Positions 46,991-58,985 of a stretch of 64,000 nt of DNA are shown here, piece after piece. This DNA is from Mytilus trossulus (taxonomy: Eukaryota; Mollusca; Bivalvia; Mytilida; Mytilidae). The translations under genes and the position numbers were made by a program. The stretch spans positions 66,211,233 to 66,275,232 of the forward strand of contig NC_086377.1 in assembly GCF_036588685.1 (NCBI RefSeq), in the 5' to 3' direction. How positions within the stretch are numbered: position 1 is the first letter of the stretch; the number at the start of each line of letters is the position of its first letter. The notes beneath the pieces are model-generated. The model worked only from the letters and a program-made list of their open reading frames with translations. It did not search any database and was not told the origin of the DNA.

Positions 46991-48605
46991 CTTCTTATAT
47001 ATCCGTTAGCGTTATTAACATATTACTAGTATCATGTTTTGCAAGTACCACAGAAGATGTGGAATGATTGCAAATGAGACAATTCTTCCGGGAGACCAAA
47101 TGATACAGAAATGAACAGATAAAGTTCACCGTTCATTCTTCAGCAATGAGCAAAACCAATACTACATTGAAGTTCATGCATGAGATAAAATCTCAAATAA
47201 AAGACTGAGTAAGCAATTGTGAAATTACAATTTTATTCACACCCTGATAAGTTTAATCTTTGTACGTCTCATTTTTACATCGACCGTGAGGGCATTCTGA
47301 TGTATTGCTATCGCCTTTAGTACTTGTATCACTCATACTTCATCTCTTTATGTGTATACAGTTAGAGAACGAAAACAAATTTCGTGAGGTTCGGACGTCC
47401 CAATTTTATTTTTCGTTCTCAAACTGTATATATAGATAAAAAGATGTGGTTTAATTGACAATAAGAAAACTATCTTCAAAGTTGAAATGAAGTAGATTTT
47501 AGAAATATAATAGGCGACCGTATGCCGTTCAACAATGAGAAAAAAAAACTCCATACCGTATGATAGGCTATTAAGGACTCAGTCAATATGAAAAATATGA
47601 AACATTTCAATGGAGAAAAAATAATGGCCTTATACATGTATAACAAAATAATTAACGAAAAACAAACACGACGGACATGAACCATTGACAACCACTGAAC
47701 TACAGGCTCTTGGTTCTTGCTAATGATTGTGAAGGCCGTACGGTCAACTTGAGTTGTGTTAATTTCTTTGTTATTTAGTCTCGGGATGACATTTTTTAAA
47801 TGGCAATCATACCAATTCTTCATATTTTTATTCAAAGAGAGATAACTCATAACTAAATTGTGATTATTTTTTTTTGGTTCGTTACTTTTTGTCCACTGAA
47901 TTTTTGTCGTAAGTTTTTGTCTGTGACATTTTGTCTTTGAAGTTCTTTCCTGTGAGTTTTTGTTCGTAAATTTTTTGTCTGTGACATTTTGTCTTTGACT
48001 TTTGTCTGTGAATTTCTGTCCTACAATCATCTATGGTATGCAGGACCTTACATATCTGACTCGTAATTATAATAGGTAACGGTAATTTTAATGAAATTCC
48101 CATAATTTTTTATCCTCTTACTCAAAATTATATCTTATATTTAATTTGCTAAAATTCTTGAGTCCAGGAAAATTTGCGCAACGAAAGATTATTATTTTGG
48201 TGCATGAAACCTGGTGTTAAGTGGTTGACGTTTGTTGATGTGACTCATAAATCTTTCTCGTTACCACATCTTCTTATATCTATTGTAGCTATAGATACAA
48301 ATTCCATTAATATAATAACCTAAGTTGTGCCACAAAAGGAATAAAAATAGGGGAAAACCATCATAGTATCATAGTGTTATAGCTAGCTTAACCATTCACT
48401 TGAAACGCATTTTTGATAACTACTTCAATTCGTCAGCAAATAAGTGCGGACAGAGATCTGTGTGGATATCAATAGATTGGTTTGAGTCTTGAATCAATGG
48501 TGCAGAGCTAGCGGACTGAGAACGTTTTGTAATGCTCGAAGGAGGTCTGTGATTAGGAAATGAAGAATTTGAATTTTGAATACGATAGGACATTTGCGCT
48601 TGAAA
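46991..48605. other. Intergenic, SINE-like fragments
   Basis: Forward SINE-like pieces at about 47050-47200 and 47435-47740, and tandem-like 'gtctgtgacattttgtcttt' words at 47.9-48.02 kb. No gene is found; a 184-codon minus-strand frame lies across repeats only. Confidence 0.55.
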
Positions 48606-50733
48606 ACTATGACATATCGGGAAAAGATGCATTTTCCGACTGATTTTTATCATTCAAACGGTTTTAATTTGAAAACGAGTGCATGGACCCCTATTTTTTA
48701 AAACGACATTTTGTTTCATTTTGCAGGTAGTACGGGGCGCCGAATGGGACTCTTGTGGTTTTGTACTCAAAATTCAATTTTGTACGGACAAAAGCGACTT
48801 TTGTTTAACAAAAATAAGTTCAGTTTAACAAAATTTGTATCCTACTACAAATAATTTTGTCATACAAAATTATCTATCAGCGGACAAAAGTCACTTTTGT
48901 CATGACAAAATTCATTTTTGTTACACAGACTTGAATTTTGTTACCTAATTTGAAAATTGGGCGACAAAAGTCAATTTTGTATTCAAATTAGTTTAGTTTG
49001 GTTTCTGTGAACTAATTTGCATACAAAATCGACTTTTGTTACACAAAATTGACTTTTGTTACACAATATTGACTTTTGTTACACAAAACTGACTTTTGTT
49101 ACACAAAATTGACTTTTGTTACACAAAATTGACTTTTGTCTCAACAAAATTGACAAAATTGACTTTTGTCTCAACAAAATTGACAAAATTGACTTTTGTC
49201 TCAACAAAATTGACAAAATTGACTTTTGTGAGACAAAATTGACCAATGTGATCAACAAAATTGACAAAATTGACTTTTTTGAGACAAAATTGACCAATGT
49301 AACACAAAATTGACTTTTGTCTCAACAAAATTGACAAAACTGACTTTTGTCTCAACAAAATTGACAAAATTGAATTTTGTCTCAACAAAATTGACTTTTG
49401 TCTCAACAAAATTGACAAAATTGAATTTTGTCTCAACAAAATTGATTTTTGTCTCACGAAAGTCAAATTTGTCTCACGAAAGTCAATTTTGTCTCACGAA
49501 AGTCAATTTTGTCTCATAAAAAGTTAATTTTGTTGTTACAAAATTGGATTTTGTCGTCACAAAAATGAATTTTGTCCTCACAAAATTGACTTTTGTCTCA
49601 ACAAAATTGACAAAATTGACTTTTGTCTCAACAAAATTGACAAAATTGATTTTTGTCTCAACAAAATTGACAAAATTGACTTTTGTCACAACAAAATTGA
49701 CAAAATTGATTTTTGTCTCAACAAAATTGACAAAATTGACTTTTGTCTCAACAAAATTGACAAAATTAACTTTTGTCTAAACAAAATTAACAAAATTGAC
49801 TTTTGTCTCAACAAAATTGATCAATTTTGTCTCACAAAAGTCAATTTTGTCTCACAAAAGTCAATTTTGTCTCACAAAAGTCAATTTTGTCTCACAAAAG
49901 TCAATTTTGTCTCACAAAAGTTAATTTTGTCTCACAAAATTGAATCTAACCTCACACAATTGACTTTTGTGATTTAATTTCCATATCAGGTCACAAAAGT
50001 CAATTTTGTATGCAAATATGTTTATATTTGCATACCTTTTAGACAAAATTGACTTTTGTCATGACAAATATGAATTTTGTCTACAAAAATGAATTTTGTC
50101 TACAAAAATGAATTTTGTCATGATAAAAATGAATTTTGTCTACACAAATGAATTTTGTCTACACAAATGAATTTTGTCATCACAAAATTGAAGTTCTCAC
50201 AAAACAAGTCTGGAGCACATAGTTTTGTAAGACAAAAATGATTTTGTCATGACAGAATTGAATTTTGTACAAAACCACAAGAGTCCCATTCGGCGCCCCG
50301 TAGGTAGATTACGTGGACCAAATTTTATAAAACTGTAAATAGTGCAATTTTTTTAATTTTGTTAAATATACATAAAAAATTACTTTTTTCTGAATTCATT
50401 TGATAAGCATGAGTTATTTCTGAATAAAAAATGTATAATTTTTTTAAGATACTTATAAAATACAGAAATTACAATTTATTTAACAAAAAACAATTTGTGT
50501 TTATCTGTTAAAACAAAAAAAATTATGGCTTACTTTCGAAAGGGAAAATACGGCCACAAATCCGAATTTTGAGCAAATATACAAAATTTCGATTTCATTT
50601 AACTCAAAAAGTAGCGCGTGAAGGCAAATTTTTTATTACATATTTGATTTAATCGATCAGGCGAAAAATAGGGTATATATATGGAAATTTTCATCAAACT
50701 GTAAATACGGGATCAAAACAGTATCGTATGCCC
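48606..50733. mobile_element. Truncated copy of the 37631 element, split by a nested insertion
   Basis: 48606-48730 and 50308-50733 match the 37.7-38.25 kb element in order ('acatatcgggaaaa', 'catggacccctattttt', then 'aaaactgtaaatag' and 'gtatcgtatgccc'). The left ~75 bp and its inverted end are missing. Confidence 0.8.
48731..50302. mobile_element. 1.57-kb foldback element filled with palindromic satellite
   Basis: The outer arms 'tacggggcgccgaatgggac' + 'tcttgtggttttgta' are exactly inverted at the right end. 'ggtag' flanks both sides (48726-48730 and 50303-50307) as a 5-bp target duplication. The related element at 37.8 kb shows the empty site ('gcagcgagatt'). The interior is tens of copies of 'caaaattgacttttgtc' in alternating orientation. 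No transposase. Confidence 0.88.
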
Positions 50734-51618
50734 TCTATTGACGTTTGCACTTTTAGTTTAGAGGTCACAGGCCGTTTGCGCTTTTTTACCTGTAAATCGA
50801 TAGGACATTTGCGCTTCAAACACTATGGACATTTGCGTTTGAAATTTTGATTCATCTGTATTAAATTGACCAGACATTTGCGCTTTTTACCTATAGTCGT
50901 ATGGCTGTAATTTTAGTTAGAAGTAAGCATTACGTAAATAAAATCAACTTATATTTGGCATTTGTTAGTCCACATTCACGAAGTCTTAGACATAGAGTTT
51001 AAAGTTATAGTGACTTTTAACAGGTCGAGAACTCTAGATTTTCTGACGTCAGAATATATTTGCATAGAAATTTCCAATATGGCCTTGCAAAAACTGACCA
51101 ATCGACTCAATGAACCACAATGCATTGTGGGCTACTACGAGTAAACCACTACTGAAAGCACGTGGAATTAGTGGGAAAACTGTCAACTAATATATTGTCT
51201 GGGGTTCTCATTACCAAAGTTTTTATTCTGCAAATATATTTAATGTTAAATATATAACATAATCTTCAATTTGGATGCTCAGAATAAAAAAAAAAATTGT
51301 TTATTGGCTTCACGATTCGACTTTCTTTTTCGCCTTGCAAACGTAGTTGAACCGGTCTTGTGCCTTGTTATGAATTGAACCTGTATTAATTTTTCGACAT
51401 GACACAGTGCAATACCCAATGAAATGACCACTGTCCAGTAAGAAAATCATTTGAGCTCGTTTCAACTGTATAATGTGATTCCAAAATCATTTCTGCCTAG
51501 AAAAACACGAAAACTTTCATTGAAACACTTCTTTCTGTACTGGTTGTGTATTTGACCTGAACTATATGTAAGAACATCATAATATTTAGTATGCTTAAAA
51601 TGAGTGTTATGAAAGCGG
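50734..51618. other. Intergenic
   Basis: From 50750 to 50890 there are spaced copies of 'gacatttgcgctt', a word also present beside the truncated element at 48590. The rest shows nothing I can name. Confidence 0.5.
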
Positions 51619-51759
51619 CAGGGGCGGATCCAGCCATTTTAAAAAGGGGGCTCCTAACCCTAGACAAAAGGGGAGGGGGTTACAACTACATGTGCCCATC
51701 CAAATGCACTAATCGTCCAAAAAAAGGGGTTCATCCCCCGCCCCCTGGATTCGCCACTG
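51619..51759. mobile_element. 141-bp inverted-repeat element
   Basis: The ends are 'caggggcggatccag' and 'ctggattcgccactg', flanked on both sides by 'agcgg'. C- and G-rich arms surround a short centre. It belongs to a very widespread class of animal miniature elements; the superfamily is not assigned. Confidence 0.7.
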
Positions 51760-51979
51760 AGCGGGTACGGTATATAGCTCAATGCATTTTGTTTATAGTT
51801 TCATCCATCGACAATATCCGTTTGTTGCTAATTTTATCAAAACATATACCTCAGAGGTTTTTTTTTTATCGTTCGGCTGCTGTCCTGTTGACATATGTAA
51901 AATATCTCCAATATTAAGTCTATGGATCATAGTGGGTGCCATATTACCTATTTTCTTTCTTTCTAAAACTGGCTTTGTA

Positions 51980-52270
51980 TATAGAAATAAGAAGAATTGT
52001 ATATATAGGAGCCTGTATTTCAGTGGTTGTCGTTTGTTTATGTGTGACATATTTGTTTTTCGTTCATTTTATTTATATATAATTAAGGCCGTTAGTTTTC
52101 TCGTTTGAATTGTTTTACATTTTCATATTGGGGTCTTTTATAGCTGACTTTGCGATATGAGTTTTGCTCATTGTTGAAGGCCGTACGGTGATATATAAAT
52201 GTTAATTTCTGTGTCATTTTGGTCTCTTGTGGACAGCTGTCTCATTGGCAATCATACCACATCTTATTTT
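51980..52270 (-). repeat. SINE-like repeat, reverse orientation
   Basis: Contains 'ttttatagctgac', 'tgttgaaggccgtacggtga' and 'tcattggcaatcataccaca'. Confidence 0.7.
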
Positions 52271-52341
52271 TCATTATAGATCCACCGCTTCAATTTTCAA
52301 AAAACATATAAAATTTTCCACCTTGTCGCACATACATATGG

Positions 52342-52582
52342 ATAAAATCATTACAATTTATTACCTAATGCATGTAGAGCAAAACTTTGGTTAGCTTGCT
52401 TGCTTTGTGTGTATATTGTACAAAATACAAAATATACAAGTTAAACTATGCCTTTATATACATTGTTTAAAGATGTCAATCTTATTTTCAAAGCTTGTAT
52501 AAACAACTATACAAACAAAGCAAGCAAGCCAACCAAAGTTTTGCTCTACATGCATTAGGGAATAAGCTGTAATGATTTTATT
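52342..52582. repeat. Foldback with ~80-bp arms
   Basis: 'ctaatgcatgtagagcaaaa' + 'ctttggttagcttgcttgct' on the left is inverse to 'agcaagcaagccaaccaaag' + 'ttttgctctacatgcatta' on the right, with a ~75-bp loop. Confidence 0.8.
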
Positions 52583-53506
52583 CGGTTTGGCAAATTTCCG
52601 AGCCCGTTAAAAAACGAACAAACTGAAACTACAGTTGCTGACTTCACTACCTTTAAAACAAAGGGAACAGTTTGGAAGTCCAATATACTGAAATGTGACC
52701 AAAAAAAATACTTATAGATTTTGTTAACACTGCCATGTATGTAAATATTTCTTCGCCTTTTTTACGAACACAAAATTCAAGGATCCCACATTTGCCTTTA
52801 ATTATCTTTTCGAACATTGCTGTACTCGTGAAGTGAATATCATCGACGGCTTACTTTACACTAGTAAGTTTGTCTCATGGGTAATTGTGGTTTTTTTTCT
52901 GTTGTTTCGTTGCTGTCTGGTGGACAAATACATGATATCTCTGTGCCATCATCAAACACGTTAATGGCTATATATCGGGTAATTCAAACCACTTTTTCTT
53001 CGCATAGAAACAACTCTTCGCTAATCTGAGCATGGAAGTGTTACTCTATATCACGAACGATAAATGAAGATACACAAAATGAAAAACTAAGCGAAATTGT
53101 GAATCCCGCATTGCACGAAAAAATGTGTTATATTTCAGTAAATAACACGTGTTCTTGGTTGATTGTAAACACGTAGTAGTCCATCATGCATTGCGACTCA
53201 TTTAGTGGATTGGTCAAAAACATAGGTAAAAATAAATTGCGTCACATGTAAATAAACAATTACAAGTGCGATAACATAAGTATGCTGATTTATGCATTTC
53301 CATATAAGGTAGTGGTCCTGACCTGTTTAATTTATTAAATGTAAAAAATGTATATGTCATGATGGATTTTCCTATCGTTTCATTTTAAGGCACATCTCTG
53401 TCCCTGTCGTGTTCATAATAGTTCTTCTTGAATTCTTCCATAAATTTATTTATTCATTTATGACAAGGATTTGTATAGTTAGCTCTACAAATCCTTGATT
53501 TATATA
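52583..53506. other. Intergenic
   Basis: No gene. A short hairpin ('caaggatttgta' / 'tacaaatccttg') lies at 53463-53497, next to the large hairpin. Confidence 0.45.
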
Positions 53507-53604
53507 CACAGGCACTTGTCTCAGAATTTTTTTTCCTATATACCTTATTATAACACTTATAATAAGGTATATAGGAATTTTTTTTTCTGAGACAAGTGCC
53601 TGTG
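53507..53604. repeat. Near-perfect ~47-bp-arm hairpin
   Basis: 'cacaggcacttgtctcagaa' + T-run + 'cctatataccttattataa' is mirrored as the exact inverse after a 3-nt 'cac' loop; only the T-run length differs. Confidence 0.9.
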
Positions 53605-53861
53605 TTTATATAACCCAAATAAAGAAAAACAAAACATGTAATTATATAAAACTGAATCCTTACATGATCATTTATCATTTAACTTATTCCTATACTATAT
53701 TTAATATATATTTTATCTATTCTTTCTTTGTATATGCTTAAGAACAACAAATAAAAACTCTTTTTGAAATATGTTGAAGGCCCTTAATAGGACCGTTGAT
53801 ATTATTCCGATGACCGTTTAACCTCCGAATTGGTGAAGGTACCCTTTGACGTTTTAGGCTT

Positions 53862-54115
53862 TGACGTTTTAGGGCGAAGACCACATCAATGGTGGTGACA
53901 GTCTTAATTTCTCTTTGCGTACTCCGCGTAGGCTGCAGCTGCATCACGGATGACCTTACCGTTAAGAAAGACTTTCAATACATCACGTGTTTCCATGTAG
54001 ATAAGACCAGAGATAACACCACCTCTTCTTGCTAGACGACGTATGTCGTGTCTGGTGATATCCTATGACGCTTGGCGCCACTTTTATCCTGATTTACCAC
54101 GGCCTGCGCATGCCA
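53862..54115 (-). pseudogene. Histone H4 pseudogene
   Basis: On the minus strand, 'GRGKSG', '[10 protein letters not shown]', '[17 protein letters not shown]', 'VIRDAAA' and 'KTVTTIDVVFALKRQ' follow the H4 order. Stops and frameshifts lie in the N-terminal tail and before 'KTVT'. The normal C-terminus (the TLYGFGG end) is replaced by a repeated ALKRQ-like stretch. The histone 3' stem-loop is not seen. Histone H4 is almost invariant, so these changes mean a dead copy. Confidence 0.85.
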
Positions 54116-54600
54116 TGTCGATCAATGTGCTGTTCAGAATATTGAATAAGAAGACCATAATTTTTTTCTATATAATAATAATAATAAATAAAAATAAATA
54201 TATATTTCATTATAGTGTCACATATTGATTGACAATATTTACAAATCACAGTTTACAATAAAACAATCAATACCCAGTCATTAATTTGACTTATGAAACA
54301 CTTAACACATGTTATATACATTATTAATATAGTTTAACGGTAAAATTCATAAAATTATCATCAAAAAAGTTAAAACGTGTTTATGCATTTAAAAGCATAT
54401 ATACTTGAGCAAAAAAATTAAATCCGAAATGAATATTGTTAAAAAGTATGGAAATAAGTTAAAAAGAATAAAATATATATTCTAAGTTTTAAAATAATTT
54501 CATCTAGAGATTAACGATTACATATTTAATTATCTTATAAAAAATTAATCGCAGTGACTTTAAAATTTTAAAATAGACTTTTACAACTAGTATGTTATTA
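54116..54600. other. Intergenic, AT-rich
   Basis: Very AT-rich sequence between the H4 pseudogene and the LINE remnant. It may include the 3' tail of the LINE, but no boundary is visible. Confidence 0.4.
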
Positions 54601-54607
54601 GTAATAA

Positions 54608-56100
54608 TTAAGAAAATAATTTTCGTCTCATAAAACTCTTATGTAAACATTTGCTTAAACATTTTTGAATATCAGAACATTTCATTATTTCAACAAGTTT
54701 GACATCATCATTTAACATTGAGAAATTGTCAATATATTTTGAACATTCGAACAACAATTCAAACCTAATGTCACCTAATGTCACATTGCAAAAGAAAATG
54801 TTTTTCAGATTCAACACTATCTAAGGAACAAAATTTACAAAGTCTATTTTCTAAAGCTGTAGGCGGCCTGGTGTACCTGCCAGTCTCGATGGCTAACGGG
54901 AGCGAGCCGGCGCGGAACAAGGCTAGAGTACGTCTGTACGAGCGTGGTATAATTTGGAGAACGTATGTCTCGGCAAAATTGTTAGTTTTAAATAACCTGT
55001 ACGTTCTTAGTTTGTTGCCATTTTGATGTCCACGATCATTGAATAGTTCACTTTGCCATTCGGTATTGTCTAAAACCTTTATTTTGTCCGTCACAAACTT
55101 CATAACTGTTTTCGTAGATAAAGATAGATCGTTTACGGTGTTTCGAATGTTTAATAACTCGGTAAATTTATCCACATCGCGGCACCAACCTTTGCGTCTT
55201 CTTGAGGCCCACTTCCATATTTTGAACACGATCCGATTTTCGTCTGTTCTTGTGATTTTACACAAAAGTCTGATACATGATATACGCTGCTTATTTAAAC
55301 ATGAAATCCACCCCATGTCGCCCCGACTTGCGATATTGGACGTGTTTTTTCCCACAGATAAAAAGAATTTACATGCTTTGTTTTGAACTGTATTAATGAC
55401 ATTAATTGATTTAGTTCCCCACACTGCACTTCCATACATTAGAATTGGATCCACCATAGAGTTATAAAGTTTAGTATATACACTATGTGACATTCCACCA
55501 GATGATGCAAATTTACCAAAAAGAGCTCCTAAAGCTCGACTAGCGGACTTCGCGAGTTCTTTACTAGTTTTGATAAAAGTCAAATGCTCGTCTAGCCATA
55601 TCCCAAGATACTTATATGAGTCAATGCATTTAATACTGTTTGCATCACATTCAAAATTACATCTGGTAACGTTAAATGACTGTGGGCGGAAATGTACAAC
55701 TTAGTTTTATCTGCGTTAATGGATAACTTCCAGTTAGAACACCAGTCTGTCAACACGTCCAACATATTTTCAACCCCAGACTGTCTTCGTTGGGCGCAAT
55801 TAAGGCAATGTCATCCGCGTACAACAATATGCTTAACATAGTCTCATGAACATTAATTCCACAATTCAACGCATTTATACGATCTGCAAGGTCATTAATA
55901 TATACCGCGAAGAGCGTAGGTGACAGTATACAGCCTTGTTTTACACCGGACGTTACACTGAACCAAGGGGTTAACTCATTATTCACACGTACAGTACATT
56001 GGACATCTTCATAAAGCGATTTGATTGCACCAAGAAACTTCCCACGTACACCAATAACTTGAAGTTTATACCAAAGTAAATCCCTTTTGACTGTATGTCA
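54608..56100 (-). mobile_element. 5'-truncated LINE with reverse-transcriptase remnant
   Basis: On the minus strand 'DLLWYKL', 'SGVKQGCILSPTLFAVYI' and 'LLYADDIAL' are reverse transcriptase motifs of a non-LTR element. The 55583-54771 part gives the C-terminal region, ending in a CKFC...H...C knuckle. Frameshifts near 55750 and 55600 and loss of the endonuclease half show that it is dead. The clade is not assigned. Confidence 0.88.
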
Positions 56101-56966
56101 TCATCGCGGCCCTAATTGAAAAACCCCTCATTTTTTGATACATTGAATCGGATTGGTTCTTAAATTTTTTACTGATTCCGGGAGGTACATGTAACCATGT
56201 TGGACATTATAAACTATTTGAGTTATATTGAACCCACCTTCAAACTAACATCTAAAAAAACATAATGATAGTACTAGTGTTTTATAATAAATAATAACAT
56301 TGAAAACCAAACAATAAAAGTATAGCATAGGTCAGATTTGTTCAAGGTAGTATATAATCAATGATTGGTTTTAAAGAGATTTTACATGTCTTAATATGAA
56401 AATAAATTTTGAACTGCTTGTAATGAATCATTCTTTTAGGGCAAAAGCAGTACATTTTAACAAAACAAATCACAAAATATTCTTCAATATATAGCTTGTA
56501 TAAAAAAAAAGGTCACACAATTAAGTTACTAACATCTTAAATCGTTTGGTCTCTGGTTGACAGAAAGTCGCTGGACATAAAGTCACAAATTTGATAGGGT
56601 AAAAAGTCACAAATAATGTGTATGTAGTTGTTTGTATATAAAAGGAGAAGGTTCTATAAATAATTTCTTTTTATTCAAATATTATTTTTTTTATTTTATT
56701 GTCATATAAACTTTACAGTTTGTGACCAACATATATTAATACAATTAAAAACCAATGAGGGACATTGGTGAAGATTATCCCCACTTAATTACAGATGGCG
56801 CTGTGGTAGATCAGGTCCAACCACATCTGTTGTATGATAAGAAAGCCAGCATGCATTCATTGATACTATATACAAACATTTTTATACTGATAATTTAGAT
56901 ATTATAAATTCCTTTGGTTCATTATTATTTATTATAAACTGTTAAATAGTCAATTTCACTACCAAT
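56101..56966. other. Upstream region of the SAP-SWIM gene
   Basis: AT-rich with no clear repeat. No convincing TATA box could be fixed relative to the ATG at 56967. Confidence 0.4.
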
Positions 56967-58213
56967 ATGTCACATTATGGAAGCTGGACACTGCCTGAGC
57001 TTAAAAAAGAATTAAAAACAAGAGGTGCACGTGTATCAGGAAGAAAAAGAGAATTAATTGAAAGGTATGTTTTTAATGTTCATTTGATTAATTTAAAGTC
57101 TAATATATATATTTGTCTTCTATGTGTTTAAATTGAAATATTGAAGTCTCTTTTAGATATAATTAAATTTATTGAATATTCAAACATATTACAAGAGAAT
57201 TGTATATTTCAGACAATATATTACTATTTAGTAGCTAAATATACATGTATATTTAAAATAGATATTAGGCAATGACAAAGTAGCTATTTGCAAAATTGTA
57301 CGGATTTTCCAACTATTCAATGAATATATTTTTACTTATTCTTAGATTGGAATCATATGACAGAAATCAGAACTTTGGAAAAGAAACTGCTGAGGATGAA
57401 TTTAACATGACATTGCCATCTTCTTCTATATATAAAGATGTGAATTCAGAGACAGACTTTTCAAATTTTACATCAAAATCAATAGACATATATCTGGAAC
57501 CAATGGGAAAAACACTGGACACTAAAGCTAAGCAATTGTATAATAACAGATTTTTGAAATACTTGCGACTGGGGACTGAAAATGATTTTTTTTTTGTAAA
57601 ATCGGAGTGTCATGCTGAGATGAAAAGAAAAATCACATACAAGGTTGATGTTTGTATTAATAAAGAACTAACTATCATGGAGGCCAAGTGTGAATGTGCT
57701 GCAGGTATGGGCCCAACAGCTCATTGTAAACATGTATGTGCAGTCCTCTTTGGAATGACCCAGTTTTCTTGTTTCAAGGAGTTGAGGACAGAAGAGACTT
57801 GTACACAACGGTTACAAACTTTTCATCAATGTAAGCCATTTTCTGGTTCACCTATAAAAGCTCAGAAATTGCCAATTTCGAACGAGGGTTTGAATGTAAG
57901 TTTTGATCCACGGCCGGAAAAGTTTAGAAGTGTTATTGGATATAATGACTATTTTAGGAATATTTGTTTGAACCATTCAAACATTGGTTCATTTCCTATA
58001 TCACACCTTTTTCAACCAGCTAATCTGTATGCTGTTGCAGTAGATCATGATTATTTCAAGCTTTCACCTGAGGATCACTGGCTAAAAGACAACAAATTAT
58101 TTCAAATTTCAGATGAAGACATAATTTCAATACAGGCATTATTCAGAGAACAATTGAAGGTCTTTCCACTAGTAAAGATCTATTTTGATATTGATATAGT
58201 AAAAATCAGTTAA
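56967..58213 (+). CDS. SAP and SWIM zinc-finger protein (two exons)
   Basis: Exon 1 (56967-57064) joins exon 2 (57346-58213) in phase 2 across 'gtatgt' and 'ttattcttag', giving 321 residues. Residues 1-35 ('WTLPELKKELKTRGARVSGR') are a SAP motif, usually DNA-binding. C148, C150, C160 and H162 form the SWIM ligand set CxCx(n)CxH. 'LQTFHQCKPFSGSPIKA' matches a segment I associate with mollusc and cnidarian proteins that carry a YqaJ-type nuclease domain after the SWIM. Here that domain is missing: the frame stops about 160 residues after the SWIM, followed by repeat sequence. It is either a truncated paralogue or continues through an exon I cannot see. A nuclear DNA-related role is inferred. 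Confidence 0.8.
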
Positions 58214-58659
58214 TAATATTACTTCCTATGGCTTTATGATGTATTTATATGAATTTAAAGAGAAGGTCAAAATCTAGAACGTCCTATTAACCTATGACCT
58301 TGACCTCAATTTCAAGGTCACAAACCAAGGACCTCAAATCAAAAGACTATAAGTCTTATTTATAGTTGGTTAATGAGTTATATCACCATACGCGTATTTT
58401 TTAATACAAGAGGGGAGAAAACTACCATTTACTTTCAACGTACCCTTGCAATCAAAATTTACGTGTAACAACATGTCGCAACAAACAATTTAGGTAAAAT
58501 AATTTGTCGTTATCTTATACAGTTTAAGGAAATAAGAGAGAATAAGCCAAATTCAAAAATTTGAATATGACTTTGACCTTGACCTAATTTTCATTTTTTT
58601 GGACCAAGGACCTCAAATCAAAAGATCCTAGGTCTCTAGCACTTATGGTTTACAAGATA

Positions 58660-58985
58660 GAAATGGTCCGTGTAACACTTATCAATTCAAAGTTTTAAAA
58701 AGTTTTGAAATTTTAGATTTTTGGAATTTTGATCAAAGTTTTAAAATATCAGAATTTCAAATTGTGTTTAAGTTTTGAAATTTTGAAATTTTAACCAAAT
58801 TATTAAAATATCAAAACTCTAAATATCGTTTATAAATTTGATATTTTAGAAACTTGATCAAACTTTTAAAATACTAAACCTAACGTGCAATTTTGATTAT
58901 TTCACTTTTTGATTTTTTAATTTTTTAAATGTTTGCTTAAAATATCAAAAATATAAAGGGGCGACAAGAGGGGTACCTGTAATCA
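58660..58985 (+). repeat. Left arm of a 320-bp inverted pair
   Basis: From 'ggtccgtgtaacacttatca' through many 'ttttgaaattttgaa' words to 'gggcgacaagaggggtacct'. It pairs with 61358-61680. Confidence 0.8.

Noticed and set aside
47476-48030. 184-codon minus-strand open frame
   Set aside because: Lys/Thr-rich translation of simple 'ttttgtctgtgac' repeats joined to a SINE-like piece.
49079-49780. Several open frames with repeated NFVSTKLTKL-like peptides
   Set aside because: They are translations of the 'caaaattgacttttgtc' satellite and occur on both strands.
48731-50302. CRISPR-like regular repeats
   Set aside because: There are no unique spacers, units alternate in orientation, and the source is an animal genome.
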